Origin: Enterobacter sp. Ag1
Lineage (GTDB): Bacteria; Pseudomonadota; Gammaproteobacteria; Enterobacterales; Enterobacteriaceae
Direction: 5' to 3'
NCBI GenBank assembly: GCA_000277545.1
Contig: AKXM01000046.1
Span: forward strand, 62,001 to 126,000
DNA length: 64,000 nucleotides
A program made the position numbers and the translations under genes. Of this stretch, positions 36,162 to 45,156 are shown piece after piece; positions within the stretch are counted from its first letter, which is position 1; the number at the start of each line of letters is the position of its first letter. The notes beneath the pieces are model-generated. The model was not told where the DNA came from. It saw nothing but the letters and a program-made list of their open reading frames with translations, and did not search any database.

Positions 36162-36411
36162 TAGCTGTCTTATTAAATAATATTTAAAATCACATTTTAT
36201 CTTCTGTTATTGTCTGGTTTGTCTCAGTCGATGTTACACAGGTTTGGATTAACGCCCGTTAACCAGCCAGCGAAATACCGCCAGCACTCCTCAACGCTAA
36301 CCTTCCGCGCCGCAGTCTGCGACGTGAGGTCCATCACGCTCGGGGAACGATACCCACTCTTTTCTTCCGAAATTCAGGTAGCCTTGCAGGCCACTGAAGA
36401 GGGAACCCGTG

Positions 36412-36963
36412 ATGAGTGAAGAAAAGCGTAAAATGATTGCCGGAGAGCTATACCGGCCTGGAGACGAAACCCTGCAGCTGGAGAGCCACAAAGCACGCCA
36501 ACTGCTGCATCGCTACAACCAAAGTTCGCCGGACGAACAGGCGTACCGCGATGAGATCCTCGCCGAGCTGCTTGGCCAGAGCGAAGGGGCTTACATCGAA
36601 CCCACTTTCCGCTGCGACTATGGCTACAACATCTACCTGGGTAAAAACTTCTACGCCAATTTTGAATGCGTCATGCTGGACCCTTGTCCTATTCGCATTG
36701 GTGACAACTGTATGCTGGCACCTGGCGTTCATATTTATACCGCGACCCATCCCCTGGATGCAGAAACACGAAATAGCGGCGTCGAACTTGGCAAGCCGGT
36801 GACAATTGGCAATAACGTCTGGATTGGCGGACGCGCGGTTATTAATCCGGGCGTCACCATTGGTGATAATGTGGTGGTGGGTTCAGGCTCGGTAGTGACC
36901 AGAGATATTCCAGCCAACTGCGTTGTGGTGGGTAACCCGGCCCGTATCATTAAGACACTTTAA
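36412..36963 (+). CDS. maa: Maltose O-acetyltransferase
   Basis: A 183-aa left-handed beta-helix (hexapeptide repeat) acetyltransferase that moves acetyl from acetyl-CoA to the 6-position of glucose or maltose. The N-terminal Mac domain ([14 protein letters not shown]) and the repeat region with catalytic His in IYTATHPLD are present. ATG 36412 gives the exact E. coli length; a GTG one codon upstream is possible. Gene order hha-maa-ylaC is conserved. Confidence 0.94.
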   Translation: MSEEKRKMIAGELYRPGDETLQLESHKARQLLHRYNQSSPDEQAYRDEILAELLGQSEGAYIEPTFRCDYGYNIYLGKNFYANFECVMLDPCPIRIGDNCMLAPGVHIYTATHPLDAETRNSGVELGKPVTIGNNVWIGGRAVINPGVTIGDNVVVGSGSVVTRDIPANCVVVGNPARIIKTL

Positions 36964-37088
36964 GTCGGTCAGGCTTGTTAACTGTTATGGTTATTTTTGG
37001 CTTATCTGTTACTTTTTTGCCTGGTCCCTGGTTCTTAAAATAGTCTGGCCACGCGTACAACCGAAACAGAGAACTTAGAAGGCACACC

Positions 37089-37565
37089 ATGTCAGAAATT
37101 CAGCGCCTGCTTACCAATACCATCGAACATCTGAATGAAACTGAAAAGCGCGATAACCGCCCGCGCTTCAGTATCAGTTTTATCCGCAAGCATCCCGGAT
37201 TATTTATCGGCATGTATATCGGCTGGTTTGCCACAATGTGGGTAATGCTGGAATCAGAAACCCTGGCGGGCTCAGTATGGCTGCTGGTCGTGCTGTTCGC
37301 GCTGATGAACGCGTTTTTCTTCTTTGACGTCAACCCTCGCTACCGCTACAGCGATATTGACGTTCTCGACCTGCGCGTTTGCTATAACGGCGAATGGTAC
37401 AACACCCGCAACGTGCCCACGGCGCTGATCGATGAAATTCTTAACTCCCCAGGCGTGGATGAAGAGCAAAAATCTTTGTTGCACAAAATGCTCAACCGCA
37501 AAGGGGAACTGTCGTTTTATGATGTCTTCTCACTCACCCGCCAGCAACCTGCGGGTGAGCGATAA
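37089..37565 (+). CDS. ylaC: Inner-membrane protein YlaC
   Basis: A 158-aa protein (E. coli 156 aa) of unknown function. Two adjacent membrane helices (about residues 36-78) lie between a cytoplasmic N-terminus and a C-terminal domain with [22 protein letters not shown]. It is convergent with rpmJ2, with three bases between the stop codons. Confidence 0.92.
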   Translation: MSEIQRLLTNTIEHLNETEKRDNRPRFSISFIRKHPGLFIGMYIGWFATMWVMLESETLAGSVWLLVVLFALMNAFFFFDVNPRYRYSDIDVLDLRVCYNGEWYNTRNVPTALIDEILNSPGVDEEQKSLLHKMLNRKGELSFYDVFSLTRQQPAGER

Positions 37566-37568
37566 CCG

Positions 37569-37709
37569 CTAGCGACGTTTCTTCCGTCCCTGCACCGCTT
37601 TAAAACGCGGATTAGATTTGCAAATCACATACAGCCGCCCCTTACGCTTCACAATCTGGCAATCGGGGTGGCGCTGTTTTGCACTGCGAAGTGAATTCAA
37701 TACCTGCAT
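37569..37709 (-). CDS. rpmJ2: Zinc-independent ribosomal protein L36 paralogue (YkgO)
   Basis: A 46-aa basic protein, [14 protein letters not shown]...[14 protein letters not shown], matching E. coli YkgO in length and almost throughout. The four-ligand zinc ribbon of standard L36 is incomplete; only C17 and C30 remain. It replaces the zinc form under zinc starvation. It follows rpmE2 by 3 bp and shares its Zur-controlled promoter. Confidence 0.95.
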   Translation of the reverse strand: MQVLNSLRSAKQRHPDCQIVKRKGRLYVICKSNPRFKAVQGRKKRR

Positions 37710-37712
37710 TTC

Positions 37713-37973
37713 TTAAGACTCCTTCCCGCCAAAGAACTTGCCAAAACGCTGCTGGAAGCGCGCCGGGCCGCCTTCATTGACGAAGACTTTCTGTTTGCCG
37801 GTGTAATGAGGATGTGAAGCAGAAGAGACTTCGATCGTCACGTAGGGGTAAGTCACCCCGTCCAGCTCAATCTCGCGGTCGGTTTTGATCGTCGAGCCCA
37901 CTTTAAAATATTCATTTACGCTGGTGTCGTGAAACACCACGGTCCGGTAAAACGGATGGATATCGCGCTGCAT
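37713..37973 (-). CDS. rpmE2: Zinc-independent ribosomal protein L31 type B (YkgM)
   Basis: An 86-aa L31 of the type without the CxxC zinc motif, starting [18 protein letters not shown]. It substitutes for RpmE when zinc is scarce, freeing zinc from ribosomes. The start is 12 bp from a Zur box. It forms an operon with rpmJ2 directly downstream. Confidence 0.95.
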   Translation of the reverse strand: MQRDIHPFYRTVVFHDTSVNEYFKVGSTIKTDREIELDGVTYPYVTIEVSSASHPHYTGKQKVFVNEGGPARFQQRFGKFFGGKES

Positions 37974-37985
37974 AAAAATTATTCC

Positions 37986-38007
37986 GATATGTTATAACGT
38001 AACAATA
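37986..38007 (-). promoter_or_regulatory. Zur box upstream of rpmE2-rpmJ2
   Basis: GATATGTTATAACGTAACAATA contains the symmetrical core TGTTA-TAACG-TAACA (37990-38004). This fits the enterobacterial Zur consensus GAAATGTTATANTATAACATTTC. Confidence 0.82.
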
Positions 38008-38071
38008 AAATAAAAGATGATTGGGCAAATTGCAAGCGGGGTTTCAACGGGAAGGTAGGCCAAAAAGAAAC

Positions 38072-38090
38072 GGGCACCGCCTGGGTGCCC
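38072..38090 (-). terminator. Chemoreceptor gene terminator
   Basis: GGGCACC/GGTGCCC hairpin, followed on the minus strand by a T-rich tail (TTTCTTTTT). It lies 7 bp past the chemoreceptor stop codon. Confidence 0.8.
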
Positions 38091-38097
38091 GCTGTGA

Positions 38098-40002
38098 TTA
38101 GAGTTTAAATCCGGCGACTACACGCTCAAGCTGAGTGGATTGTTCCGCCATCGAATGCGAGGCGGAAGAGACTTCCTGGACCAGCGCGGCGTTCTGCTGC
38201 GTGGTGCTATCCAGCTGATTAATCGCCAGATTCACCTGCTCAATGCCGGTGCTCTGCTCGCGGCTGGAAGACATAATTTCGGCCATCAGCGTCGTCACGT
38301 TACGCACGCCCTGAGTCAGCTCTTCCATGGTGCTGCCAGCCTGATTAACCAGCTCAGTCCCCAGATTCACATTGCTCACCGAATTTTCGATCAGCGCTTT
38401 AATTTCCCGTGCCGATTGCGCAGAGCGCTGAGCCAGGCTGCGAACCTCAGAAGCCACAACCGCAAAACCTCTGCCCTGCTCACCGGCTCGGGCGGCCTCA
38501 ACAGCGGCGTTGAGCGCCAGGATATTGGTCTGGAAAGCGATGCTGTCAATCACGCTGATAATATCCACCACTTTGCCGGAAGAAATCTGAATAGCATTCA
38601 TCGTGCTGACGACCTGCTTCACCACTTCTCCCCCTTTCACCGCCACGCTGGACGCTTCGCGCGCCAGCTCGTTGGCGTGGGCGGCGTTGTCGGCATTCTG
38701 GCGAACGGTGCTGGTCAGCTCCTCCATCGAGGCCGCCGTTTGCTCAATCGAACTGGCCTGATCTTCGGTGCGGGCGGATAGATCCTGGTTGCCCGTCGCA
38801 ATCTGATGAGAGGCCGAAGAAATGGCCCTGGCGCTATCCCCAACCTGCCGCAGCATGGTTTGCAGGTAACTAATCACGCCGTTAAAACTGTCGATAATGG
38901 CGTTAAATTCCGGGCTGCTGGTTGGCTCAAGGCGCTGCGTCAGGTCGGCACCGCCGGCGGAAAGGCGGCTGATGTTGTGGTTAAGATCGCCCAGGCGGCG
39001 CATCATATTGCGAACAAACAGCACCAGGATCCCGAGCAAAACGATCGCCATCGGGATCTGCACCATGCCAAGGCGAAGCAGAATCGCGTCCGTTTGTTTG
39101 GTCAGCAGCGCAGTTGGCAGGTCAACCGCCAGAATCCACGGGCTGCCTTTTACCGTCTGCAAAATAACGGTGTGCGACGTGCCATCGTTATCGTATTCAT
39201 TCTCACCGCTCTGGCCGGCATTAAAACCAGGCAGCATTGCCTCAACCGCTTTCGCCATTGGCAGCGAGCCGCTCAGCTCAGAAAGATTCTTTAAGCCCGC
39301 CGTTTTGCCAATCTGATCCGCGTTACCGACAACTTTCCCGTCAGCTTCGATGATCAGCACCTGGCCTTTCACCGCCTCGCTCATCTGTTTGGCCAGCTGA
39401 TTAAAGAAGCCCAGCGTCACGTCGATGGTTGCCACGCCCCACGGCTGCCCCTCTTTGGTAATCGCCATGGCGCAGTTAGTCCTTGGCTGGGGGCTGGCGT
39501 CATCCTGGTAGGCGTTCGCCCAGGCACATTGCCCTGCCGGAGAAGCCAGCCCGGCTTTGTACCACACCTGCTCGTAGTAGTTAGGCGCGGCATCCGAGTT
39601 CCAGTAGGTATTTTCTTCAAGTTTATTGCTGCCGTTGCGGGCAAAGAAAGTGCTGAACTTATTGCGCCCCGCCTCGCGTTTTTCCGGCAGAGGCCAGATG
39701 CCGCCGCCAAACACGTTCACATCCTGGTACTGATCCACCAGCGTCGGTAATAACTTATTAATATCATCGCTTTGCATCGCAGACACGGACTGGGTAATGC
39801 TGCGCATCTGCGCCTGCACCCGGTTCATCTGCTCGGTAATATTGACCGCCACGTTATCCACTTCGAAGCGAATCAGTTGGGTTTCATTGCGCTTCAGCTG
39901 CGGCGTCACAAAAAAGTGAATCACCAGCGAAGTGACAGCAATTAACAACATGAAAAACAAACATAAAGAGGTAATAAATCGGGATTGTGTAGTTTTTAGC
40001 AT
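38098..40002 (-). CDS. Methyl-accepting chemotaxis protein
   Basis: A 634-aa chemoreceptor. TM1 (about residues 10-32) is followed by a large periplasmic dCache-type ligand domain (about 40-310), TM2 (about 315-337), HAMP, and a coiled-coil signalling domain. The hairpin tip [20 protein letters not shown] is canonical. The C-terminus (VVAGFKL) lacks the NWETF CheR-tether. The ligand is unknown; double-Cache receptors often bind amino acids or carboxylates. It is a single-gene unit with its own terminator. Confidence 0.9.
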   Translation of the reverse strand: MLKTTQSRFITSLCLFFMLLIAVTSLVIHFFVTPQLKRNETQLIRFEVDNVAVNITEQMNRVQAQMRSITQSVSAMQSDDINKLLPTLVDQYQDVNVFGGGIWPLPEKREAGRNKFSTFFARNGSNKLEENTYWNSDAAPNYYEQVWYKAGLASPAGQCAWANAYQDDASPQPRTNCAMAITKEGQPWGVATIDVTLGFFNQLAKQMSEAVKGQVLIIEADGKVVGNADQIGKTAGLKNLSELSGSLPMAKAVEAMLPGFNAGQSGENEYDNDGTSHTVILQTVKGSPWILAVDLPTALLTKQTDAILLRLGMVQIPMAIVLLGILVLFVRNMMRRLGDLNHNISRLSAGGADLTQRLEPTSSPEFNAIIDSFNGVISYLQTMLRQVGDSARAISSASHQIATGNQDLSARTEDQASSIEQTAASMEELTSTVRQNADNAAHANELAREASSVAVKGGEVVKQVVSTMNAIQISSGKVVDIISVIDSIAFQTNILALNAAVEAARAGEQGRGFAVVASEVRSLAQRSAQSAREIKALIENSVSNVNLGTELVNQAGSTMEELTQGVRNVTTLMAEIMSSSREQSTGIEQVNLAINQLDSTTQQNAALVQEVSSASHSMAEQSTQLERVVAGFKL

Positions 40003-40308
40003 GATGAAGACACCTGGGGGTAGAAAGCGAAACGCTTAGCAACCTCTTCGGCATAAAACCCATAAACTTAACTGCCGCCATAACTTAACTGCTCGTTAAC
40101 TATTTCTAAATGTAATGAAGCCTCAGTGAAATCCATAAGTTACCCCTATTCATTGAAATATTTTGCAATGATTAGACTTTTCTCGTTTCCGCAAATGCTT
40201 AGAACCCCACCGGGTCATACCTTAGAAGATAACAATATTGGGCGAGGTTTTTTGATTGCGGCAAGGTAAGCGCTAACGCTACCCGACCGTATCCAGAAGG
40301 ACATTGCC
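40003..40308. other. Intergenic and 5' leader region before the dioxygenase operon
   Basis: It lies between the divergent chemoreceptor and dioxygenase units. The left part is AT-rich and should hold both promoters. The right part (about 40235-40308) is probably transcribed leader with an AGCG/CGCT mini-hairpin near 40269. No RNA family is recognised. Confidence 0.4.
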
Positions 40309-40419
40309 ATGATGCTGTGCCGCTGTTGTGCCGAACTCAACCCGACCGCCTTTTCTAAGACTTTATTGACCGGAGTAAACTATGAGCACCAATCCAGGCC
40401 TGGCACTGCCGATTCTTGA
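40309..40419 (+). CDS. Cysteine-rich upstream ORF, candidate leader peptide
   Basis: A 36-codon frame with an excellent ribosome-binding site (AAGGA, 7 nt before ATG 40309), starting MMLCRCCAELNPTAF. Codons 4, 6 and 7 are Cys (TGC, TGT, TGT). The frame runs 38 nt into the dioxygenase gene, so it is overlapped and could be translationally coupled. Polycysteine leader ORFs are known attenuators of sulfur operons in mycobacteria. Here the downstream genes look like a sulfur-compound uptake and oxidation operon, so a cysteine-sensing role is a reasonable inference. Confidence 0.5.
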   Translation: MMLCRCCAELNPTAFSKTLLTGVNYEHQSRPGTADS

Positions 40420-41419
40420 CCTTTCCCAGCTGAGCGGCAGCGAAACTGACCGTTCGGCCTTCCTCAGCCAGCTGCGCTACGCCGCGCGAGAAATTGGCTT
40501 TTTCTACCTGATCAACCACGGTATCAGCCCTGACCTGCAGCAGGCGGTCCAGGATGAAGCCCGCAGCTTCTTTGCCCTCCCTGACGATGAAAAACAGCAG
40601 GTGGCGATGATCCACTCGCCGCATTTCCGTGGCTACAACCGCGCCGCCAGCGAACTTACCCGCGGCCAGCCCGACTGGCGCGAACAGTTTGACCTCGGCG
40701 CAGAGCGCAATGCATTGCCGCCGGATGAATACGCCCCGGCGTGGCGTCGCCTGCAGGGGCCAAACCTCTGGCCGACCGCCAGGCCAGAACTCAAGCCCAC
40801 GCTTTTACAGTGGCAAAGCGAAATGACCGCGGTGGCGTTAAAACTGCTGCGCACCTTTGCCGAAGCCCTTAGCCTGCCGGTCGATGCCTTTGACGACCTT
40901 TACGGCAACCTGCCCAACGAACACATCAAACTGATTCGCTATCCTGGGCAGTCTGCCACGCAGAGCAGCCAGGGCGTGGGCGCTCATAAAGACTCCGGCT
41001 TCCTGAGCTTCCTGCTACAGGACGAGAAAAAAGGCCTGCAGGTCGAAGTCTCGCCGGACAACTGGGTCGATGCCCAGCCGCTGCCGGGCAGCTTTGTGGT
41101 CAACATTGGCGAACTGCTGGAGCTGGCCACCAACGGCTACCTGCGAGCCACCGTCCACCGCGTGGTTTCTCCTCCTCAGGATGAAGAACGTCTGTCCATC
41201 GCCTTCTTCCTTGGCGCACAGCTCAACGCCGTCGTGCCGGTTTATCAGCTCCCGGAATCGCTGGCCCGCGAAGCCCAGGGGCCAGAAAGCGACCCGCAAA
41301 ACCCGCTGCTGCGCGACGTGGGCTGGAACTATCTGAAAGGCCGCCTGCGCTCACACCCTGACGTGGCGGAGCGCTATTACCCGGATGTCCTTCGTAACAG
41401 CAGTGAACTGATCGCTTAA
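40382..41419 (+). CDS. 2-oxoglutarate/Fe(II) dioxygenase, isopenicillin-N-synthase family
   Basis: A 345-aa cytosolic oxygenase with N-terminal DIOX_N (LPILDLSQL...GFFYLINHGI) and a C-terminal double-stranded beta-helix. The iron ligands are visible as HKD in GVGAHKDSGFLS (about residues 202-204) and the distal His in ATVHRVV (about 259). The RLS motif that binds 2-oxoglutarate follows (EERLSIAFF). It heads an operon with a MetQNI-like importer, suggesting it oxidises the imported compound. The ribosome-binding site GGAG precedes ATG 40382. Substrate unknown. Confidence 0.88.
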   Translation: MSTNPGLALPILDLSQLSGSETDRSAFLSQLRYAAREIGFFYLINHGISPDLQQAVQDEARSFFALPDDEKQQVAMIHSPHFRGYNRAASELTRGQPDWREQFDLGAERNALPPDEYAPAWRRLQGPNLWPTARPELKPTLLQWQSEMTAVALKLLRTFAEALSLPVDAFDDLYGNLPNEHIKLIRYPGQSATQSSQGVGAHKDSGFLSFLLQDEKKGLQVEVSPDNWVDAQPLPGSFVVNIGELLELATNGYLRATVHRVVSPPQDEERLSIAFFLGAQLNAVVPVYQLPESLAREAQGPESDPQNPLLRDVGWNYLKGRLRSHPDVAERYYPDVLRNSSELIA

Positions 41420-41445
41420 TAACACATTAAAACAAAAGGAAAATA

Positions 41446-42255
41446 ATGATGAAAAAGACCGCTTTTAAATTGGCTGGCGTTGCGCTGTCACTGTCTCTGG
41501 CTTTCGCGGCACAGGCCGCAGATGCGCTGCGCGTCGCGGCAGATCCGGTCCCGCATGCGGAAATCCTCGCCTTTGTGCAAAAACTCGACCCTAATCTCAA
41601 GCTGAAGGTCGTCGAACTGAGCAACGGCGTTAACGCCAACGAACTGCTGGCGAACGGCGACGTCGATGCCAACTACTTCCAGCATGTGCCTTATCTACGT
41701 GACCAGGAGAAAGCGCTCGGCAAGAAATTTGTCGTTGCCGCCACGGTACATATCGAACCGCTGGGCATCTACTCGCACAAATACAAAGACCTGAAATCCA
41801 TCCCGGAAGGCACAACCATCGCGGTGCCGAACAACGTCACCAACCTCAGTCGTGCCCTTTACCTGCTCCAGGACAAGGGCCTGATCACCCTCAAACCGGA
41901 ATTTAAGGACGCCGCCACCAACCAGGCAACGCCCAAAGACATTGCCAGCAACCCGAAGAAGCTGAAAATCCTGGAAGTTGAATCCCCGCAGATTCCCCGT
42001 TCGCTGGATGACGTAGGCCTGGGCGTGATCAACGGCAACTATGCGCTGGAGGCCGGACTCAGCCCGGCCAAAGACTCCCTTGGCCTGGAAAGCGCCACCC
42101 ATAACCCTTACGCCAACATTCTGGTCACCAACCCGAATCTGGAAAACGACCCGCGCATCAAACAGCTGGCGAAAGACCTTGAATCCCCTCAGGTGGCCGA
42201 GTTCATTCGCAAGCAGTACAACGGCTCGGTGATCCCGGTAGAGACTAAGTCATGA
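41446..42255 (+). CDS. NLPA/MetQ-family ABC transporter binding protein
   Basis: A 269-aa periplasmic binding protein. The signal peptide (residues 1-24, AFAAQA) lacks a lipobox Cys, unlike E. coli MetQ, which is a lipoprotein. NLPA fold features include [13 protein letters not shown] and [15 protein letters not shown]. Two adjacent ATGs (41446, 41449) are possible, both after AAGGA. Its stop overlaps the ATPase start by 4 nt. A methionine-like or other sulfur ligand is likely. Confidence 0.87.
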   Translation: MMKKTAFKLAGVALSLSLAFAAQAADALRVAADPVPHAEILAFVQKLDPNLKLKVVELSNGVNANELLANGDVDANYFQHVPYLRDQEKALGKKFVVAATVHIEPLGIYSHKYKDLKSIPEGTTIAVPNNVTNLSRALYLLQDKGLITLKPEFKDAATNQATPKDIASNPKKLKILEVESPQIPRSLDDVGLGVINGNYALEAGLSPAKDSLGLESATHNPYANILVTNPNLENDPRIKQLAKDLESPQVAEFIRKQYNGSVIPVETKS

Positions 42256-43043
42256 TCGCCCTTGAGCGGCTGAGCAAAGTGTACGCCGGAGAAGGCCGAC
42301 CGGCGCTGGATGACATTAACCTTGTGGTCCCGGATGGCGCTATTTACGGCATTCTGGGCCGCAGCGGCGCCGGGAAAAGTACGCTTATTCGCTGTCTCAA
42401 TCTGCTGGAGCGGCCCACCTCGGGCCGCATTATCATGAATGACCGGGACATCACCACTTTTAACCAGCGCGAGCTGCGCCAGCACCGCCAGCGCACCGGC
42501 ATGGTGTTCCAGCATTTCAACCTGATTCACGCCCGCAGCGTGGAGGACAACGTTGCCGTGCCGCTGGAAATCTCCGGCACACCGCGTGAGGCTCGCCAAA
42601 AGCGCGTTGCCGAGCTGCTGAATCTTGTGGGCCTGAGCGACAAAGCCAAAGCCTTTCCCTCCCAGCTTTCCGGCGGGCAAAAACAGCGCGTTGGCATTGC
42701 CCGGGCGCTGGCCGCCCACCCGGAAATCCTGCTCTGCGATGAGGCCACCAGCGCGCTGGATCCTGACACGACCGCGTCAATACTGGCCCTGCTGGCGGAC
42801 ATCAACCGCCAGCTTGGGCTGACGATCGTACTGATCACCCATCAACTGGAAGTCGTCAAAGCCATCTGCGATCACGCGGCGCTGCTGGAGCACGGCCAAT
42901 TAATCGAAAGCGGCCCGCTGTCTGAACGATTAGTCGACCCGTTCTCCAGGTTACGCACTTCGCTGCTGCACGACGCAGAGGCCGAACGCGAGTTCTTACG
43001 CCGCCACGGCGTGGAAGGGAGAGTCTTATGCGAAGTAGCATGA
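42252..43043 (+). CDS. MetN-like ABC transporter ATPase lacking the regulatory domain
   Basis: A 263-aa ATPase. Walker [16 protein letters not shown] (about residues 36-50), signature [16 protein letters not shown], and Walker [14 protein letters not shown] are intact. It ends soon after the H-loop (LITHQLEVV), so the C-terminal NIL domain of MetN (E. coli 343 aa), which gives methionine trans-inhibition, is missing. It overlaps the genes before and after it (4 and 16 nt). Confidence 0.92.
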   Translation: MIALERLSKVYAGEGRPALDDINLVVPDGAIYGILGRSGAGKSTLIRCLNLLERPTSGRIIMNDRDITTFNQRELRQHRQRTGMVFQHFNLIHARSVEDNVAVPLEISGTPREARQKRVAELLNLVGLSDKAKAFPSQLSGGQKQRVGIARALAAHPEILLCDEATSALDPDTTASILALLADINRQLGLTIVLITHQLEVVKAICDHAALLEHGQLIESGPLSERLVDPFSRLRTSLLHDAEAEREFLRRHGVEGRVLCEVA

Positions 43044-43699
43044 GTTGGGAAGATCTTTGGCCGCTCCTGCTGGACGGCACCCTCGACACGCTTTACATGG
43101 TGGGCCTGGCCGGGCTGTTTACCGTACTGATTGGGCTGCCGCTCGGCGTCCTGCTGTTCCTGACTCGCCGGGATGCAGTATTGCCCGCGCCCCGCCTGAA
43201 TCAGGTACTCGGCAGCATCATTAACGTGGGGCGCTCGTTGCCGTTTATTGTCCTGCTTATCGCGCTGATCCCGCTGACCCGCATTATCGTCGGCACCACG
43301 CTCGGCAGCACTGCCGCTGTGGTGCCCATCACCATCGGCGCCTTCCCCTTCTTCGCCCGCGTGGTCGAAAGCGCGCTGGATGAGGTAGACAAAGGCCGGA
43401 TTGAAGCCATTCTGTCGATGGGCGGCAACGCCTGGCATGTGGTGAGTAAAGTGCTGCTGCCCGAGGCGCTCCCTGCCATTCTGGCGGGCATCACGCTGAC
43501 AATAGTGATGCTGATCGGCTTCTCTTCAATGGCCGGTGTTATCGGCGGCGGCGGCCTGGGCGACCTGGCGATTCGCTACGGCTACCAGCGCTTTAACAAC
43601 CAGGTCATGGTCGGGACCGTCATCATCCTGATTGTAATGGTGCATCTGGTGCAAAGCCTCGGCGACCATTTAGTTCGCCGCCTGGCCCATCGCCGCTGA
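43028..43699 (+). CDS. MetI-like ABC transporter permease
   Basis: A 223-aa inner-membrane permease with five to six helices. The coupling-helix motif [20 protein letters not shown] and the [21 protein letters not shown] region are typical of MetI. It starts within the ATPase gene and ends at a hairpin, closing the dioxygenase-metQNI operon. Confidence 0.92.
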   Translation: MRSSMSWEDLWPLLLDGTLDTLYMVGLAGLFTVLIGLPLGVLLFLTRRDAVLPAPRLNQVLGSIINVGRSLPFIVLLIALIPLTRIIVGTTLGSTAAVVPITIGAFPFFARVVESALDEVDKGRIEAILSMGGNAWHVVSKVLLPEALPAILAGITLTIVMLIGFSSMAGVIGGGGLGDLAIRYGYQRFNNQVMVGTVIILIVMVHLVQSLGDHLVRRLAHRR

Positions 43700-43714
43700 T
43701 CCGCCCTGATGAAC

Positions 43715-43735
43715 GCCCGATGCTCTGCATCGGGC
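43715..43735 (+). terminator. Hairpin after the metI-like gene
   Basis: GCCCGATGC (43715-43723) pairs with GCATCGGGC (43727-43735) around a TCT loop, 15 bp past the metI-like stop. The T tract is poor. Confidence 0.6.
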
Positions 43736-43791
43736 CACCCTCTAATTTCCCTCTTTCGCTGATGATCCAATCTGGATCACAAAACCACATT

Positions 43792-43803
43792 GTTAACGTT
43801 AAC
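43792..43803. promoter_or_regulatory. LacI-family operator O1 of the sucrose cluster
   Basis: GTTAACGTTAAC, a perfect 12-bp palindrome. It is repeated exactly 64 bp downstream, a spacing that suits repressor looping. Confidence 0.8.
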
Positions 43804-43806
43804 TAT

Positions 43807-43822
43807 TGCGATTAACATCACA
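43807..43822. promoter_or_regulatory. CRP site between the two operators
   Basis: TGCGATTAACATCACA matches TGTGA-N6-TCACA at 9 of 10 fixed positions. It lies 80 bp upstream of the permease start, which fits catabolite control of a sugar operon. Confidence 0.65.
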
Positions 43823-43855
43823 TTTATGAAGCTTACGCTCTTCTCCCAGCCAAAA

Positions 43856-43867
43856 GTTAACGTTAAC
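43856..43867. promoter_or_regulatory. LacI-family operator O2 of the sucrose cluster
   Basis: The second exact GTTAACGTTAAC, 34 bp upstream of the permease ATG. It probably overlaps the transcription start. Confidence 0.8.
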
Positions 43868-43901
43868 AATACAGTCATTCAAGCATTCAGAGACTGCACA
43901 C

Positions 43902-45152
43902 ATGGCACTGACCAAACGCAATAAACACCACTATCTGATCCTGAGCGGGCTGCTGTTTACCTTTTTCTGGACCTGGTCATCGGCGTTTTCACTGATCGCC
44001 CTCTGGCTGAACCAGAAAATCGGCCTGAAAGGAGCGGAAACCGGGCTGATCTTCTCCATCATCGCCTTTACCGCCCTGTGTGCCCAGCCGCTGTACGGCT
44101 TTGTTCAGGACAAACTGGGGCTTCGTAAATCGCTGCTGTGGGTGATAGGCGTCCTGCTTCTGATAAGCGGCCCCTGGTTTATCTTCGTCTGCACGCCCTT
44201 GCTCCAGATAAATATTGCCGCAGGTGCTATCAGCGTCGGGCTTTATGTCGGGGCAACCTTCTTCGCCGGGATTGGTGCGCTGGAGTCCTATACCGAGCGC
44301 GTCAGCCGCATCGTTGGCTTTGAATACGGCAAGTCACGCATGTGGGGCTCTTTAGGCTGGGCTGGCGCTACATTTTTTGCCGGGCTGCTCTTTAATCTCG
44401 ATCCACAGCTGAATTTTTGGATGGGTAGCGCCTCTGCCTGCCTGTTTCTGCTGTTGCTGTGGCGCATGCGCGATATGCAACCCAACGCCCTCAGCGAACT
44501 GGAATACGGCAAAGCCAGCGCCCTTACGCTGACCGATGCCTTCGGGCTGCTGAAGCTCTCTCGCTTCTGGGCGCTGGTCCTTTTCGTTTGCGGCGTCAGC
44601 GTCTACAACGTATACGATCAGCAGTTCCCGGTTTATTTCGCCTCGCTGTTTAACGACGTACAGCGCGGCAACGAAATGTTTGGTTTTCTCAACTCTTTCC
44701 AGGTCTTTCTGGAAGCGGGCGGAATGTTTCTCGCCCCAATGCTGGTTAACCGCATCGGTGCCAAACGCGGTTTGCTGCTCAGCGGCCTGATCATGGCGAT
44801 GCGTATTTTTGGCTCCGGGATGGCAAGCGATCCGCTGACCATCTCCTGCATGAAGCTATTGCACGCCGTTGAGCTTCCTATCCTGCTTATTTCAATGTTT
44901 AAGTACATCACCACGCAGTTCGATCAGCGACTCTCCGCCACGCTGTATCTGGTGGGCTTCCAGTTTATAACGTCAATCTGTGCCACCGTACTTTCTCCAC
45001 TGGTGGGGCGCGGCTACGACCAGCTAGGCTTCGCAGACACCTACATGATTCTGGCCGGACTGGTTCTGGCACTCACGCTGATATCCGCTTTTCTGCTCAA
45101 AGACTCAACCCCCGGGAACGAACATCCTTCTTTAAATCTGACCACCAGGTAA
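43902..45152 (+). CDS. LacY/CscB-family oligosaccharide:proton symporter
   Basis: A 416-aa major-facilitator permease with 12 helices. LacY-family features include YGFVQDKLGLRKSLLW (loop 2-3), FEYGKSRMWGSLGWA and the late FGFLNSFQVFLEAGGMFLAP; the conserved Glu269-like residue is in this last segment and the His/Arg pair in RLSATLY. Length and motifs fit sucrose permease CscB (415 aa) or RafB. The invertase gene follows after 4 bp, so sucrose or a related fructoside is the likely substrate. Confidence 0.87.
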   Translation: MALTKRNKHHYLILSGLLFTFFWTWSSAFSLIALWLNQKIGLKGAETGLIFSIIAFTALCAQPLYGFVQDKLGLRKSLLWVIGVLLLISGPWFIFVCTPLLQINIAAGAISVGLYVGATFFAGIGALESYTERVSRIVGFEYGKSRMWGSLGWAGATFFAGLLFNLDPQLNFWMGSASACLFLLLLWRMRDMQPNALSELEYGKASALTLTDAFGLLKLSRFWALVLFVCGVSVYNVYDQQFPVYFASLFNDVQRGNEMFGFLNSFQVFLEAGGMFLAPMLVNRIGAKRGLLLSGLIMAMRIFGSGMASDPLTISCMKLLHAVELPILLISMFKYITTQFDQRLSATLYLVGFQFITSICATVLSPLVGRGYDQLGFADTYMILAGLVLALTLISAFLLKDSTPGNEHPSLNLTTR

Positions 45153-45156
45153 TGCT

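Noticed and set aside
36162-36411. A 69-codon frame between hha and maa
   Set aside because: No ribosome-binding site, no recognisable motif, and it runs into maa out of frame; left as intergenic.
40200-40260. A possible intrinsic terminator in the dioxygenase leader (GGGCGAGGTTTTTT)
   Set aside because: The only partner, AACCCCACC near 40202, pairs with two mismatches and a very long loop; not convincing as an attenuator terminator.
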